This document shows positions 45,801-54,963 of a stretch of DNA of 64,000 bases, one piece after another. Position numbers and translations under genes: made by a program. The notes beneath the pieces are model-generated. The model was not told where the DNA came from and did not search any database. It saw only the letters and a program-made list of their open reading frames with translations. Origin of the DNA: Streptomyces sp. KMM 9044 (lineage in GTDB: Bacteria; Actinomycetota; Actinomycetes; Streptomycetales; Streptomycetaceae); NCBI RefSeq assembly GCF_024701375.2, contig NZ_CP113910.1, forward strand, positions 4,898,001 to 4,962,000, in the 5' to 3' direction. Numbering within the stretch: position 1 is the stretch's first letter; every line of letters begins with the position of its first letter.

Positions 45801-47187
45801 GCCCACCACGCAGATCACCGCCACCGCCGAGGTCCCGGCCGCGACCCTCCACGGAGGCGCCACCCCGGGGACGAGCGGGATCGCCGGCACCGCCCTCACC
45901 CTGGACGGCACCGACGACTACGCCACCACCGGCCGGCCCCTGCTGAACAACCAGCGCAGCTTCGCCGTCTCCGCCTGGGCGAAACTGCCGAAGACCAAAC
46001 CCGGCCACGCGGCGATCGTCCTCACCCAGACCGGCGAGCACAGGCCGGGACTGGAGCTGTACTACTCCGCCGCCTACGACCGCTGGGCGGTCAACCAGTA
46101 CTCCGCCGACGACCCCGACGCCACCCCGATCCGCGCCATGCAGGCCGAGGGCACCACCGCCCACGGTGACACCTGGACCCACCTGGCCGGCGTGCACGAC
46201 ACCGTCGCCAACAAACTCACCCTCTACGTCAACGGCATTGAGGCCGGATCCACCACCCTGCAGGCCGACTGGTACGCCGGCGGCGCCGTCCAGATAGGCG
46301 CCGGCTCCTACGACGGAAACCTCGGCTCGTTCTTCGACGGCCAGATCGACGACGTCCGCATGTTCGACCGGCCGGTCTCCGCCGAAGAGGTGCAGCAGCT
46401 CTTCAAGCAGCGGCCCCTGGTCAAGGGCCGCTGGACCTTCGAGACGGCATCCGGTTCCCCGCTGGTGACACCGGACGCGTCCGCGGCAGGCAACGCCATG
46501 ACGCTCAACGGCGGCGCGACACTCGGCTCCGGCTGGGTCGACGGTGGCGTGCAACTGGACGGCGTCAACGACTACGGCGTCACGTCATCCGTACCGGTGG
46601 ACACCAGTGCCAGCTTCACCGTCACGGCATGGGCGCAGGCAGCGGGTACCCCCGAACGGCGTGCGGCTCTGCTCAGCGTGCCCGGCACCACCGCCCAGAG
46701 CGCATTCACAGTGCGCTATGAGCCCAGCGCCACGCCAGGGGCAGGCCCTGGCCGCTGGCGGATCGCGATGACCTCGGCCGACACTGCTGACGCAGCCGTC
46801 ACTCAGGTCGACAACGGATGGTTCTTCAGCCCCACGGACTGGACCCACCTGGCCCTCGTCTACGACGGCTTCGCCAAACACCTCTCCCTGTACGTGAACG
46901 GCGAACTGGAAGAGGTCGCCTGCACGGACGCGGACGGTGACGGTGAGGCGGACGACACCGCCTGCACGGACAGGCTCTCCTGGGCGGACGACGTGCTCGT
47001 CTTCAAGTCGGCACAGCCCCTGCACCTCGGCCGGGCCAAGACCGGAGCCGGAATGTGGGGCGACTACTGGCCCGGTGCCGTGTCCGACGTGTGGGCCTTC
47101 CAGGGCGCGCTGACGGGCGACCAGGTCAGGGCACTGTCAGTCGGTATGCCTGGCCTTCCGACCGACGTCCCTGGCAGCGGCTCCTGA
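42871..47187 (+). CDS. Secreted LamG/DNRLRE-domain protein of the RHS locus
   Basis: A 1438-residue exported protein. A signal peptide (RSRLAARAVGVLLGVTLAVG, cleavage near ATATAAVAG) leads to a region seen in RHS-partner proteins (YLRPVWSRVGGGWKRVDTDL), a DNRLRE-like beta domain (about 330-510: YWANSPQWKFNGESDAGMGY, RLLYRIPISRFAGKSVLSAE), an Ig-like stretch and three LamG/concanavalin jelly rolls (about 770-935, 990-1150, 1190-1410; each with FDGVDDYAV / LDGTDDYATT / LDGVNDYGVT and GQWTHLVGTY-type strands). Such domains bind glycans or cell walls. The RHS gene starts 128 bp after this stop, so it likely helps anchor or deliver the RHS protein. The start is GTG at 42871 or ATG at 42880. Confidence 0.85.
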   Translation: MTNMWSRSRLAARAVGVLLGVTLAVGSVPATATAAVAGVPASPTSADGRADRTEGTTEAEAEALAKAERSGEPVEIASLRGESSEVFVTPEGDLQAREYLRPVWSRVGGGWKRVDTDLAATGEGTVAPKVSTLGVEFSGGGDSPLVSMWRAGRELSLSWPTPLPVPELAGPVATYPSVLPDVDLRMTASADGFTQLLVVKTAEAAAGPELAELRLGLDARGLSVQETDEGGLEALDEGAAGTVFEVPKPMMWDSGTGGPPEGAAEARTAAVAPKAASADADADEEPGAGESGKLAPVGVEVSAGQDELVLTPDADVLKGEDTTYPVFIDPQWYTPRAAAWTMVSKYWANSPQWKFNGESDAGMGYCNWSYCKPHDTKRLLYRIPISRFAGKSVLSAEFVVRNTWSASCSARTVALYQTKNISSSTTWSDQYDNGFWTKQLASDSFAYGHSGCAAKDAEFNVKSAVQAAADDKDPTMTFGLKAASESDAYGWKRFADKAYLRVRYNRPPAQIKMSQLTMEYGGACKKPSAAARVRTLGKVYANNVTDPDGDSVAVQFQAKWDAGDGKGVIARWTPARTSLKKSGSDFSVSLPSSVTENKQVYWYARSYDGAQYSPWSSAGDPTACYFVYDTKVPKAPALASDEYPASNPEDPDDPWFDGVGKYGSFDLKAAESDVTRYWFGINGDPTSKNTVTTSAGAARTMRMLPAKAGLNFVTAQAFDQAGNGSEIRTYQFRVKAGQPERAMWQLDDAATATSAKGTAPQRTADLIGGPTSGATGAKGTAVRFDGVDDYAVTDIPTVDTSTGFSVSAWANLAETPGHAAIVASQPGNHAPGFELYYSHAYDRWAFNQYTADTENAGIARAMQASPGGAQAGQWTHLVGTYSASYDELKLYVNGQLAGTTTYDSPWDARRGLQIGAGRYDGKPGSFFPGAIDELQIFDKPLSAGEVTRLNSKQSVISGRAARAVFPLDEPATRQDGTPTTQITATAEVPAATLHGGATPGTSGIAGTALTLDGTDDYATTGRPLLNNQRSFAVSAWAKLPKTKPGHAAIVLTQTGEHRPGLELYYSAAYDRWAVNQYSADDPDATPIRAMQAEGTTAHGDTWTHLAGVHDTVANKLTLYVNGIEAGSTTLQADWYAGGAVQIGAGSYDGNLGSFFDGQIDDVRMFDRPVSAEEVQQLFKQRPLVKGRWTFETASGSPLVTPDASAAGNAMTLNGGATLGSGWVDGGVQLDGVNDYGVTSSVPVDTSASFTVTAWAQAAGTPERRAALLSVPGTTAQSAFTVRYEPSATPGAGPGRWRIAMTSADTADAAVTQVDNGWFFSPTDWTHLALVYDGFAKHLSLYVNGELEEVACTDADGDGEADDTACTDRLSWADDVLVFKSAQPLHLGRAKTGAGMWGDYWPGAVSDVWAFQGALTGDQVRALSVGMPGLPTDVPGSGS

Positions 47188-47189
47188 CA

Positions 47190-47211
47190 GAGGCGGGGCC
47201 GACCCCGCCTC
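47190..47211 (+). terminator. Hairpin between LamG and RHS genes
   Basis: A perfect 9-bp stem GAGGCGGGG / CCCCGCCTC with loop CCGA, 2 bp past the LamG gene stop. It may reduce read-through into the RHS gene. Confidence 0.6.
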
Positions 47212-47315
47212 ACGGTAGGTCCGGCCCCGCCCTCCCCGCTCGACAGGCAACTTCCACCCCACCCCCGTGTCCGCCGGGCAGGCCGGCCCCCAGCGAAGTG
47301 AAGGACGAAGACAGG

Positions 47316-50300
47316 ATGAACGGCAGATCCAGCAAGCGGATCCGTGCCCTGCGACGGCGTATCGCACTCACCTCGGCCGCGATCATGGTCGGCTCGCTCT
47401 TGCAGGCAGTGACACAGCCCGCCCTCGCCGCGGACCACGACGTGCAGGTCGCTCCGCCCGTATTCGAGAAGCCAGTCCCCACCACGACGGGCAAAGTCAA
47501 GCCGCGCACCGTGATGAAGGGTCCGCGTACACCCGCCACTCCACCCGAGAACACGTGGCCGAAGGCGGCGACCACGGTGGTGGACCTGCCTGATGCCAAG
47601 GCCGGTGCCGAAAAGTCCGCCCGCGTCCCAGGCCTGTCCCTGACCCTGGGTGCCGGCGTGAAGTCCGGAACGAAGACCGCCCGCGGCGGTGTCGAGACGC
47701 GCGTCCTGAGCCGCAAGGCAGCCCAGCAGGCCGGTGTCGAGGGGGTGCTGTTCACCCTGCGCGGCAGGGACAGCAAGAACGGCAGGACCAAGGCCCAGCC
47801 GGGACAGGTCCGCAGCACACTGGACTACTCCTCCTTCGCCGGGGCCTACGGCGGCGGTTACGCCTCCCGGCTGACCCTGGTCGAACTACCGGCCTGCGCG
47901 CTCACCACGCCCAGCAAGGAGGCGTGTCGCACGGCCGAGCCGGTCAAGGCGGTCAACGACCCCGAAGAGCAGACACTTACGGCGCAGAGCGTGGCGCTGA
48001 GCGCCGACGCTCCCACGGTGCTCGCCGCGGTGGCGGACACCGAAAGCGCGAACGGTGACTACAAGGCGACCTCCCTCTCTCCTTCCGCCACGTGGACCAC
48101 CAATCTCAACACCGGTGACTTCGGCTGGTCGTACGCCATGCCCGTGCCCGATGTGCCCGGCGGGCTGACCCCCAATGTGGGGCTCTCGTACACATCCGGT
48201 GCCGTCGACGGCCGTACCGGCAACACCAACAACCAGGCGTCCTGGGCGGGTGACGGCTTCGACCTGTGGCCCGGCTACATCGAACGCCGGTACAAGGCGT
48301 GTGCCGACGACGGTGTGGAGAACTCGGACGGCAACAAGCCGGGTGACCTGTGCTGGGCCTACGACAACGCGTTCATCTCCTTCAACGGCAAGGCCGGGGA
48401 ACTGGTGCCCGACGGCACCAACTCCTGGAAGCTGAAGAACGACGACGGCACGAAGATCGACCACCTGACCTCCAGCAACCGGGGCAACGGCGACAACAAC
48501 GGTGAGTACTGGAGAGTGACCGCCCCGGACGGCACCCGCTACTACTTCGGCTACAACCGGCTGCCCGGCTGGGCGGACGGCAAGGAGACCACCGACTCCA
48601 CCTGGACCGTCCCCGTCTACGGCGACGACTCGGGCGAACCGTGCCACGCCGACACGTTCGCGGGGTCATGGTGCCAGCAGGGCTGGCGCTGGAACCTCGA
48701 CTACGTCGTCGACACCCACAGTAACGCGGTCACGTACTTCTACGACAAGGAGGACAACCACTACGGCCGCAACCTGGAGGCCGAGGACGGCACCCCCTAC
48801 GTCCGCGGCGGCACCCTCGACCGCATCCAGTACGGTCTGAAGTCCTCCTCGCTCTACGGCACCAAGCCGCAGGCCAAGGTCACCTTCACCAACAGGGAGC
48901 GCTGCATCCGTGACTCCCACACGACCTGTTCCGACATCGACGCTGATGCCCCCTACTGGTACGACACCCCCTGGGACCTGAACTGCGACAGCGCGGAGGA
49001 GTGCGACCAGGGACGCCTGTCCCCGGCGTTCTTCACCCGCAAGCGGCTCACGCAGGTGACGACCCAGGTCTACGACGGCAGCGCCTACCAGGACGTCGAC
49101 TCCTGGAAACTCGCTCACCGCTGGGGCATGGCCGACACCGACTACCAGCTGCTGCTCGACTCCGTCCAGCACACCGGCCACAGCGCCGAGCCGGCCGTCA
49201 CGCTCCCGAAGACCACCTTCGCCTACACCCAGCTCGCCAACCGCCTTGACAAGACCGGCGACGGCTACGCGCCGTTCATCAAGAGCCGCCTGTCCGCCGT
49301 CGCCGACGAGTCCGGTGGCCAGATCGACGTCAACTATTCTGCCGAGTCCTGTTCCTGGGACGACCTGCCGACCCCGCACAGCAACACCACGCGCTGCTTC
49401 CCGCAGTACATCGGCGGCAGCGCCGACGACGACCCCGAACGCCAGTGGTTCAACAAGTACGTCGTCAACTCCGTGACCGCGACCGACCGCACCGGCGGAG
49501 CCCCCGACCAGGTGACCAGCTACGACTACCTGGACGGCGCCGCCTGGCACTACGACGATGACGACGGCCTGACCAAGGAGAAGTTCAAGACCTGGTCCCA
49601 GTGGCGTGGCTACGGCCACGTCCGTGTCCGGACCGGCGGCCAGGGCGGTGCCTCGGCCATGAAGTCCCAGCAGGACACCTATTTCCTGCGCGGTATGGAC
49701 GGCGACCGCAAGGACACGTCCGGCGGGACCAGGACCGTTGCTGTCACCCTCGGTGAGGGCGAAGGCGACCCGATCACCGACCACGAAGCCGCCACCGGCT
49801 TCGCCTACAAGACCGTCAGCTACTCCGGGCCCGGCGGCAAGGTGCTCGGTAAGACGGTCAGCCGGCCGTGGCACCACCAGACGGCGAAAGAAGTCCGCGA
49901 CTGGGGCACGGTGACCGCCAACTTCACCGGCACCGGCCGCGTACGCACCTGGACCTCCCTCGACGACGGCGCCGGTTCCAGCTGGCGGATCACCATGGTG
50001 GACACCGACTACGACACGATCGCTGGACGGGTCACCCAGGTCCACGACCGTGGCGACGTCGGTAAGTCCTCCGACAACACCTGCACCCGCACCACCTACG
50101 GCACCGTTGCCGTCGACAAGATCCTCACTCTGCCCTCACGCGTCGAGACCGTCGCCAAGGCCTGTGACGCCACACCCGGCCGCCCCGCCGACGTCATCTC
50201 CGACGTGCGTTCCGCCTACGACGGCGAGACCTACGGCAGCGCTCCCGTCAAGGGCGACGCCACGGCCACGGCCGTGCTGAAGAAGTACGACGGCACGACG

Positions 50301-53300
50301 GCCGTCTATCTGGAGTCGGGTTCCACCTACGACGCCTATGGCCGTGTCCTGACCAGCACCGACCTGACAGCCGACGTCAAGGTCACCACAGCCGGGGGCC
50401 TCACCCGTACCGCGCGAAGCGACGGACGCGCCACGACCACCGTCCGAACGCCCGCCACCGGCTTCCCCACCACGGTCGAGACCATCACGCCCCCGGCCAC
50501 CGCGGGGGAGGCGGGCACGGCGCAGACCTCGACCACGACGCACGAACTCCTCCGCGGCCTGCCGCTGACCCAGACCGACACCAACGGCAAGGTCACCAAC
50601 TTCGCTTACGACGCGCTGGGCCGCTCGACCAAGGTGTGGCTGCCCGACCGGCTCACCGGCCATACCCCCACCTACGAGTTCACCTACACCGTCGCCGAAG
50701 ACGAACCGGTCGCGGTCGGCGCCAGGACCATCGGCAACAACGGGACGCAAAGCACCTCCTACGCCCTCTACGACGGCTTCCTGCGCCCGCGCCAGACCCA
50801 GGAACCGGGCCCGGACAACGGACGTCTCCTCGCCGACACCTTCTACGACGAACGCGGACTGATCAGTTCGGAGTTCGCCCCCTACTACACGGAGGGAGCA
50901 CCTTCCGCCGACCTGCGCACGCCCGAAGAAGCCCTCAGCGTCGAAACACAGAACCGCTACACACACGACGGGCTGGGTCGTCAGACCGAGTCCAGGCAGA
51001 TCGCAGGCAACGGCGACGGAGGCACCGTCCTCGGCGCGACGCAGACCATCTACGGCGGCGATCGCACCACGGTCGTCCCGCCCGTCGGCGGCACCGCCAC
51101 CACCACCCTCAGCGACGCCCGGGGCCGGACCACCGAACTGCGCCAGCACCGGACCCGGAGCGCCACGGCCCCTTACGACACCACCCGTTACGACTACACC
51201 CCGCGCGGGGAACTGGCGGAAGTCACCGACCCGGCCGGCAATTCCTGGACCTACGAATACGATCTTCTCGGCCGCCAGACCAAGTCCGTCGACCCCGACA
51301 AGGGGACCAGCCTCAGCGCATACGACGACCGAGGCCAGCTCACGACCACCGACGACGCCCGGCCGGACACCCCCGCCCTGTGGCACGGTTACGACAACCT
51401 CGGCCGGCAGACGCAGCTGCGCGAAGGCTCCTCCAGCGGCACGCTGCGTGCCAAGTGGGTGTACGACACCCTCAGCGGTGCCAAGGGCCACCTCGCCGAA
51501 ACCATCCGCTACGACGACGGCAACGCGTACAGCTCCAAGGTCGTCGCATACGACCGCCTCTACCGCCCGCTGCGTACCTCCGTCACCATCCCGTCGTCCG
51601 AGGGAGACCTTCGGGGCACCTACCTCAGCGCGACCACGTACAACGCCTCGGGCACGGTGCAGGGCATCGGCTATCCGAAGGCCGGCGCCCTGCCGGCTGC
51701 GACCGTGACCTACGGGTACGAAGACAAGACGCTGCGCCCCATCACAATGAGCAGCAGCCAGGGCCTCGTTGCCAAGACCGGTTACAGCCTCACGGGCAAG
51801 CCGTCGTACTACGAACTGTCCAAGAGCGGCAGCAAAACGATCAAGGCAACCAACACCTATGAGTGGGGCACCCAGCGCCTGGCCACGTCCCGGGTGGACC
51901 GCCAGGACATCGCCGGTGTCGACCAGCACAACACCTACCGCTACGACCAGGCGGGCAACGTGCTGTCCGTGTCGGACATGTCCCGCTCCGGCACCGACAC
52001 CCAGTGCTTCACCTACGACGGCTTCCGCCGCCTGACCGAAGCATGGACCCAGAGCACGACCGCCTGCGCCACCGACCCCAGCGGCAGCGTCCTGGGCGGC
52101 CCGGCCCCCTACTGGCACTCGTACACCTACGACAAGGCCGGCAACCGCCAGACCGAGACACTCCACGACATCACCGGGAACACCGCCGACGACACCGAGC
52201 GGACCTACGACTACCCCGGCGCGGGAAACCCCCAGCCGCACACCCTGACCTCGGTCACCACGGCGGGGCCGACCGGGGAGGCGAGGGACACCTACACCTA
52301 CGACGAATCCGGCAACACGCTCACGCGTCGGCTGGGTGGTGACACCCAGGAACTCACCTGGGACGCCGAGGGCCACCTCGCCAAGGTCACGGAACCGGTC
52401 GAGGGCGGCAGCGACAAGGTCACGGAGTACCTCTACGACACCGAGGGCAACCGCCTCATCGGCCGTACCCCCACCGAGACCACCCTCTACCTCGGCAGCA
52501 CCGAGATCACTCTGGCCAAGGGCTCCAGCACCCCCGAGGCCACGCGCTACTACACACTCGGCGGCGGCCACCAGGCGGTCCAGGAGAACGACGGCAGCTT
52601 CTCCGTCACGCTCGCCGACCACCACGGCACCGCCCAGCTCGCCATCGACACGGCCACCGACAAACTCACCCAGCGCCGCACCCTCCCCTTCGGCGGCACC
52701 CGCGGCACCGAACCCACCGACTGGCCGGGCACCAAGGGCTTCGTAGGCGGCACCGACGACACCAGGACCACCGGCCTCACCCACCTCGGCGCCCGCGAAT
52801 ACGATCCGTCAACCGGCCGCTTCATCAGCGTCGACCCCCTCCTGGAAATCGACAAACCCCAAACCCTCAACGGATACACCTACGCAGCCCAAAACCCCCT
52901 GGCCTTCTCCGATCCCACCGGCCTGGGGCTCGCCTGCGGCGGAGCCGGCGGAGCACAAGAAGGCTGCGGAACAGGAGTGGTTACCCGCGCCGACGGCTCG
53001 CTGTCCCAAAACGGGCGACCCACGGGCGGTGGCACTATCTACAAGCGCCCGACTGGTCCCACCTTGGCAGGCGCGGAGACCTACGGACCGGTGACCGTCA
53101 AACCCTATGGCGCGTCGATCACCATCCAAGGTGTCTATATCCCCACGCAGGAAGAACTCGCCGTAACCTTCTCCAATTATCACGAGAACAGCAGCTACCA
53201 GCACAATCTGGAGAACTGGGGAAGAAGTCGGTGTACAGGGTCAGGAAGCGATTTCTGTCATACGATCGGTAAACTCGGATGGTTCGGTGGCGACCCTGAA

Positions 53301-54269
53301 ATTGACGTTCTTGAAGTCATTGGCGTTCGCTCCTACATCAAATGTTATAAAGGTGAAGGCTGTAGCGAAGCTGCCGCAGATGTCGTAATATCTGCTGTCT
53401 CCGCTGGAGTCGGCAAGGGGATCAAGGCCCTGGCCAAAGTTATCAAGCAAGGCATGAAGCGCGGAGACAGTATCCCCGCCAGTTGCCTGGTCGGGGCCGC
53501 CCACAGCTTCACTGCCGGCACCGAAGTCCTCATGGCTGACGGCACCACCAAACCCATAGAGGACGTAAGGATCGGTGACAAGGTCACTGTCACCGATCCT
53601 GTAACAGGCGAAACCGCAGTCCGGGAAGTAACCGCGACCATCGTCACCGAGGACGACAAGCACTTCGTCGACCTCGCCATCGCCACAGAGACCGGTACCG
53701 CAACGCTCAAGAGCACCACCACGCATCCCTTCTGGTCCGACTCCGAAAAACGCTGGATGCGGGCCGGTCAACTTGAGCTAGGCATGACAATCCGCACCGC
53801 CGACGGAAGAGCTGTACCGGTCACGGGGGCTCACGCCACAATCGAACGCCAGCGCACATACGACCTCACGATTCACGACATCCACACGTACTATGTGCTG
53901 GCGGGGGCCACGCCGGTTCTGGTTCACAATTCGAATGGGTTGTGCGGAACTGCGGCGCTGGACAATGGAGACTGGCAGCACATCGTGGATCGACACCGCC
54001 CTGGCGGTGTGAAGGTCGATGATAAGGCTGGAATCTTTTCAGGCGAAGCCAAGCATGTTCGCGGGCGAATAGCGGAGACCATCAACCGAGGGACGCCAAG
54101 GGCGAACACTCCGGACCCTGAAACCGGTAGGCCGCGCGCCGGGCAGATATATGAGTGGGATTTCGGCGTCCCCGTGGGAAGGGCGGGTCCGGCGAATGGT
54201 GGGGGAGACTTGACTGGCATCCGTGTCGTCGTAAATGACGGCAAAGTCGTGACGGCATTCCCGTTCTAG
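47316..54269 (+). CDS. RHS-repeat polymorphic toxin with HINT domain
   Basis: A 2317-residue exported toxin. Signal peptide (RIALTSAAIMVGSLLQAVTQ, cleavage at PALAAD), an N-terminal beta-rich part with Cys-containing loops, many RHS/YD repeats (YTHDGLGRQTESRQ, YDYTPRGELAEVTDPAGNSW, YDQAGNVLSV, YDTEGNRLIG), the RHS core boundary (REYDPSTGRFISVDPLLE), then a spacer and a HINT/pretoxin autoprocessing domain from Cys2057 (SFTAGTEVLMADGTTKPIED) to VLVHN with His2204-Asn2205. The final 112 residues are the toxin: GDWQHIVDRHRPGGVKV, GIFSGEAK, ETINRG and LTGIRVVVNDGKVVTAFPF, a pattern resembling BECR-fold RNases (EndoU/colicin-like). ATG at 47316; longer frames lack a signal peptide. Confidence 0.9.
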   Translation: MNGRSSKRIRALRRRIALTSAAIMVGSLLQAVTQPALAADHDVQVAPPVFEKPVPTTTGKVKPRTVMKGPRTPATPPENTWPKAATTVVDLPDAKAGAEKSARVPGLSLTLGAGVKSGTKTARGGVETRVLSRKAAQQAGVEGVLFTLRGRDSKNGRTKAQPGQVRSTLDYSSFAGAYGGGYASRLTLVELPACALTTPSKEACRTAEPVKAVNDPEEQTLTAQSVALSADAPTVLAAVADTESANGDYKATSLSPSATWTTNLNTGDFGWSYAMPVPDVPGGLTPNVGLSYTSGAVDGRTGNTNNQASWAGDGFDLWPGYIERRYKACADDGVENSDGNKPGDLCWAYDNAFISFNGKAGELVPDGTNSWKLKNDDGTKIDHLTSSNRGNGDNNGEYWRVTAPDGTRYYFGYNRLPGWADGKETTDSTWTVPVYGDDSGEPCHADTFAGSWCQQGWRWNLDYVVDTHSNAVTYFYDKEDNHYGRNLEAEDGTPYVRGGTLDRIQYGLKSSSLYGTKPQAKVTFTNRERCIRDSHTTCSDIDADAPYWYDTPWDLNCDSAEECDQGRLSPAFFTRKRLTQVTTQVYDGSAYQDVDSWKLAHRWGMADTDYQLLLDSVQHTGHSAEPAVTLPKTTFAYTQLANRLDKTGDGYAPFIKSRLSAVADESGGQIDVNYSAESCSWDDLPTPHSNTTRCFPQYIGGSADDDPERQWFNKYVVNSVTATDRTGGAPDQVTSYDYLDGAAWHYDDDDGLTKEKFKTWSQWRGYGHVRVRTGGQGGASAMKSQQDTYFLRGMDGDRKDTSGGTRTVAVTLGEGEGDPITDHEAATGFAYKTVSYSGPGGKVLGKTVSRPWHHQTAKEVRDWGTVTANFTGTGRVRTWTSLDDGAGSSWRITMVDTDYDTIAGRVTQVHDRGDVGKSSDNTCTRTTYGTVAVDKILTLPSRVETVAKACDATPGRPADVISDVRSAYDGETYGSAPVKGDATATAVLKKYDGTTAVYLESGSTYDAYGRVLTSTDLTADVKVTTAGGLTRTARSDGRATTTVRTPATGFPTTVETITPPATAGEAGTAQTSTTTHELLRGLPLTQTDTNGKVTNFAYDALGRSTKVWLPDRLTGHTPTYEFTYTVAEDEPVAVGARTIGNNGTQSTSYALYDGFLRPRQTQEPGPDNGRLLADTFYDERGLISSEFAPYYTEGAPSADLRTPEEALSVETQNRYTHDGLGRQTESRQIAGNGDGGTVLGATQTIYGGDRTTVVPPVGGTATTTLSDARGRTTELRQHRTRSATAPYDTTRYDYTPRGELAEVTDPAGNSWTYEYDLLGRQTKSVDPDKGTSLSAYDDRGQLTTTDDARPDTPALWHGYDNLGRQTQLREGSSSGTLRAKWVYDTLSGAKGHLAETIRYDDGNAYSSKVVAYDRLYRPLRTSVTIPSSEGDLRGTYLSATTYNASGTVQGIGYPKAGALPAATVTYGYEDKTLRPITMSSSQGLVAKTGYSLTGKPSYYELSKSGSKTIKATNTYEWGTQRLATSRVDRQDIAGVDQHNTYRYDQAGNVLSVSDMSRSGTDTQCFTYDGFRRLTEAWTQSTTACATDPSGSVLGGPAPYWHSYTYDKAGNRQTETLHDITGNTADDTERTYDYPGAGNPQPHTLTSVTTAGPTGEARDTYTYDESGNTLTRRLGGDTQELTWDAEGHLAKVTEPVEGGSDKVTEYLYDTEGNRLIGRTPTETTLYLGSTEITLAKGSSTPEATRYYTLGGGHQAVQENDGSFSVTLADHHGTAQLAIDTATDKLTQRRTLPFGGTRGTEPTDWPGTKGFVGGTDDTRTTGLTHLGAREYDPSTGRFISVDPLLEIDKPQTLNGYTYAAQNPLAFSDPTGLGLACGGAGGAQEGCGTGVVTRADGSLSQNGRPTGGGTIYKRPTGPTLAGAETYGPVTVKPYGASITIQGVYIPTQEELAVTFSNYHENSSYQHNLENWGRSRCTGSGSDFCHTIGKLGWFGGDPEIDVLEVIGVRSYIKCYKGEGCSEAAADVVISAVSAGVGKGIKALAKVIKQGMKRGDSIPASCLVGAAHSFTAGTEVLMADGTTKPIEDVRIGDKVTVTDPVTGETAVREVTATIVTEDDKHFVDLAIATETGTATLKSTTTHPFWSDSEKRWMRAGQLELGMTIRTADGRAVPVTGAHATIERQRTYDLTIHDIHTYYVLAGATPVLVHNSNGLCGTAALDNGDWQHIVDRHRPGGVKVDDKAGIFSGEAKHVRGRIAETINRGTPRANTPDPETGRPRAGQIYEWDFGVPVGRAGPANGGGDLTGIRVVVNDGKVVTAFPF

Positions 54270-54295
54270 GTGAGAAACGACGATCTGAGGAATTC

Positions 54296-54784
54296 GTGAT
54301 TCACTTCTCTTTCGAGGTGCCGAAAGCCGGGTCGGCCTGGCGTGATACCTGGGACAGGGCTTTCCAGGTCAAGCCAGCGACCATCAGCGAGATGGACCTC
54401 TGCTACAAGTACTTCGGGGTAAGCGTCGAACTTGTGGTTGACGAGGTTGAGATCATCTCCAGCGAGGGGCATGTGACCCTCGTCGATCTAGCCCTGTCTC
54501 TTTGCCATGCGGTGAGCCGTCTCTCGGCAGGAGAAGATACGGCGATCGGCTTCACGGAGGATGACGAAGTCATCCGCTTGCGACGTGAGGAAGATCTAGT
54601 TGTAATGACGTCATCGAAGCATCAATGGCAGGTCTCCATGGAGCAGGAAGAGCTCGTAGGTGCTTTCGTTGACTTCCTGCGAGAGGCGCATGCTCGTCTG
54701 GCTGCGAACATCCCCGGACTGGCAGATAACCCAGTAATTCAGCGGTTCTCACCGGAGCGGCTGGACTCGACGCCAGGCGAATAG
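54296..54784 (+). CDS. Likely immunity protein for the RHS toxin
   Basis: A 162-residue acidic cytoplasmic protein (IHFSFEVPKAGSAWRDTWDR, FGVSVELVVDEVEIISSEGH, LVDLALSLCHAVSRLSAGED, MTSSKHQWQVSMEQEELVGA). The GTG start lies 26 bp after the toxin stop with TGAGG 5 bp upstream. No family recognised. Small acidic proteins directly behind RHS toxin modules are normally the cognate immunity proteins, so the role is inferred from position, size and charge. Its base composition is less GC-rich than the RHS core, as is that of the toxin tip, which suggests the two were acquired together. Confidence 0.7.
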   Translation: MIHFSFEVPKAGSAWRDTWDRAFQVKPATISEMDLCYKYFGVSVELVVDEVEIISSEGHVTLVDLALSLCHAVSRLSAGEDTAIGFTEDDEVIRLRREEDLVVMTSSKHQWQVSMEQEELVGAFVDFLREAHARLAANIPGLADNPVIQRFSPERLDSTPGE

Positions 54785-54963
54785 AGGTAGCTATTGAACC
54801 CTTCTCGGTAACGTCTCGTGACGGTTTGTGATCTTCGTTCAGGTGGTGCGGCCGTGTTCCATCTGGAGCAGGACGAGGGCGGCTCGGGCGATCCGGGTGA
54901 TGCTGCCAGGGTCGAGGCTGACCCGGCGCAGAGCCTTGAACGTGACTTTGAGCAGGGCATTGA

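Noticed and set aside
44707..46554. Long minus-strand frame across the LamG repeats
   Set aside because: Antisense shadow of repeated LamG domains; Val/Gly-rich without recognisable motifs.
50136..52784. 882-codon minus-strand frame inside the RHS gene
   Set aside because: Repetitive complement of YD repeats; no start signal or domain.
53484..53930. True protein-splicing intein in the RHS protein
   Set aside because: The HINT domain is at the boundary to a C-terminal toxin and lacks an endonuclease; family context is release of the toxin, not splicing.
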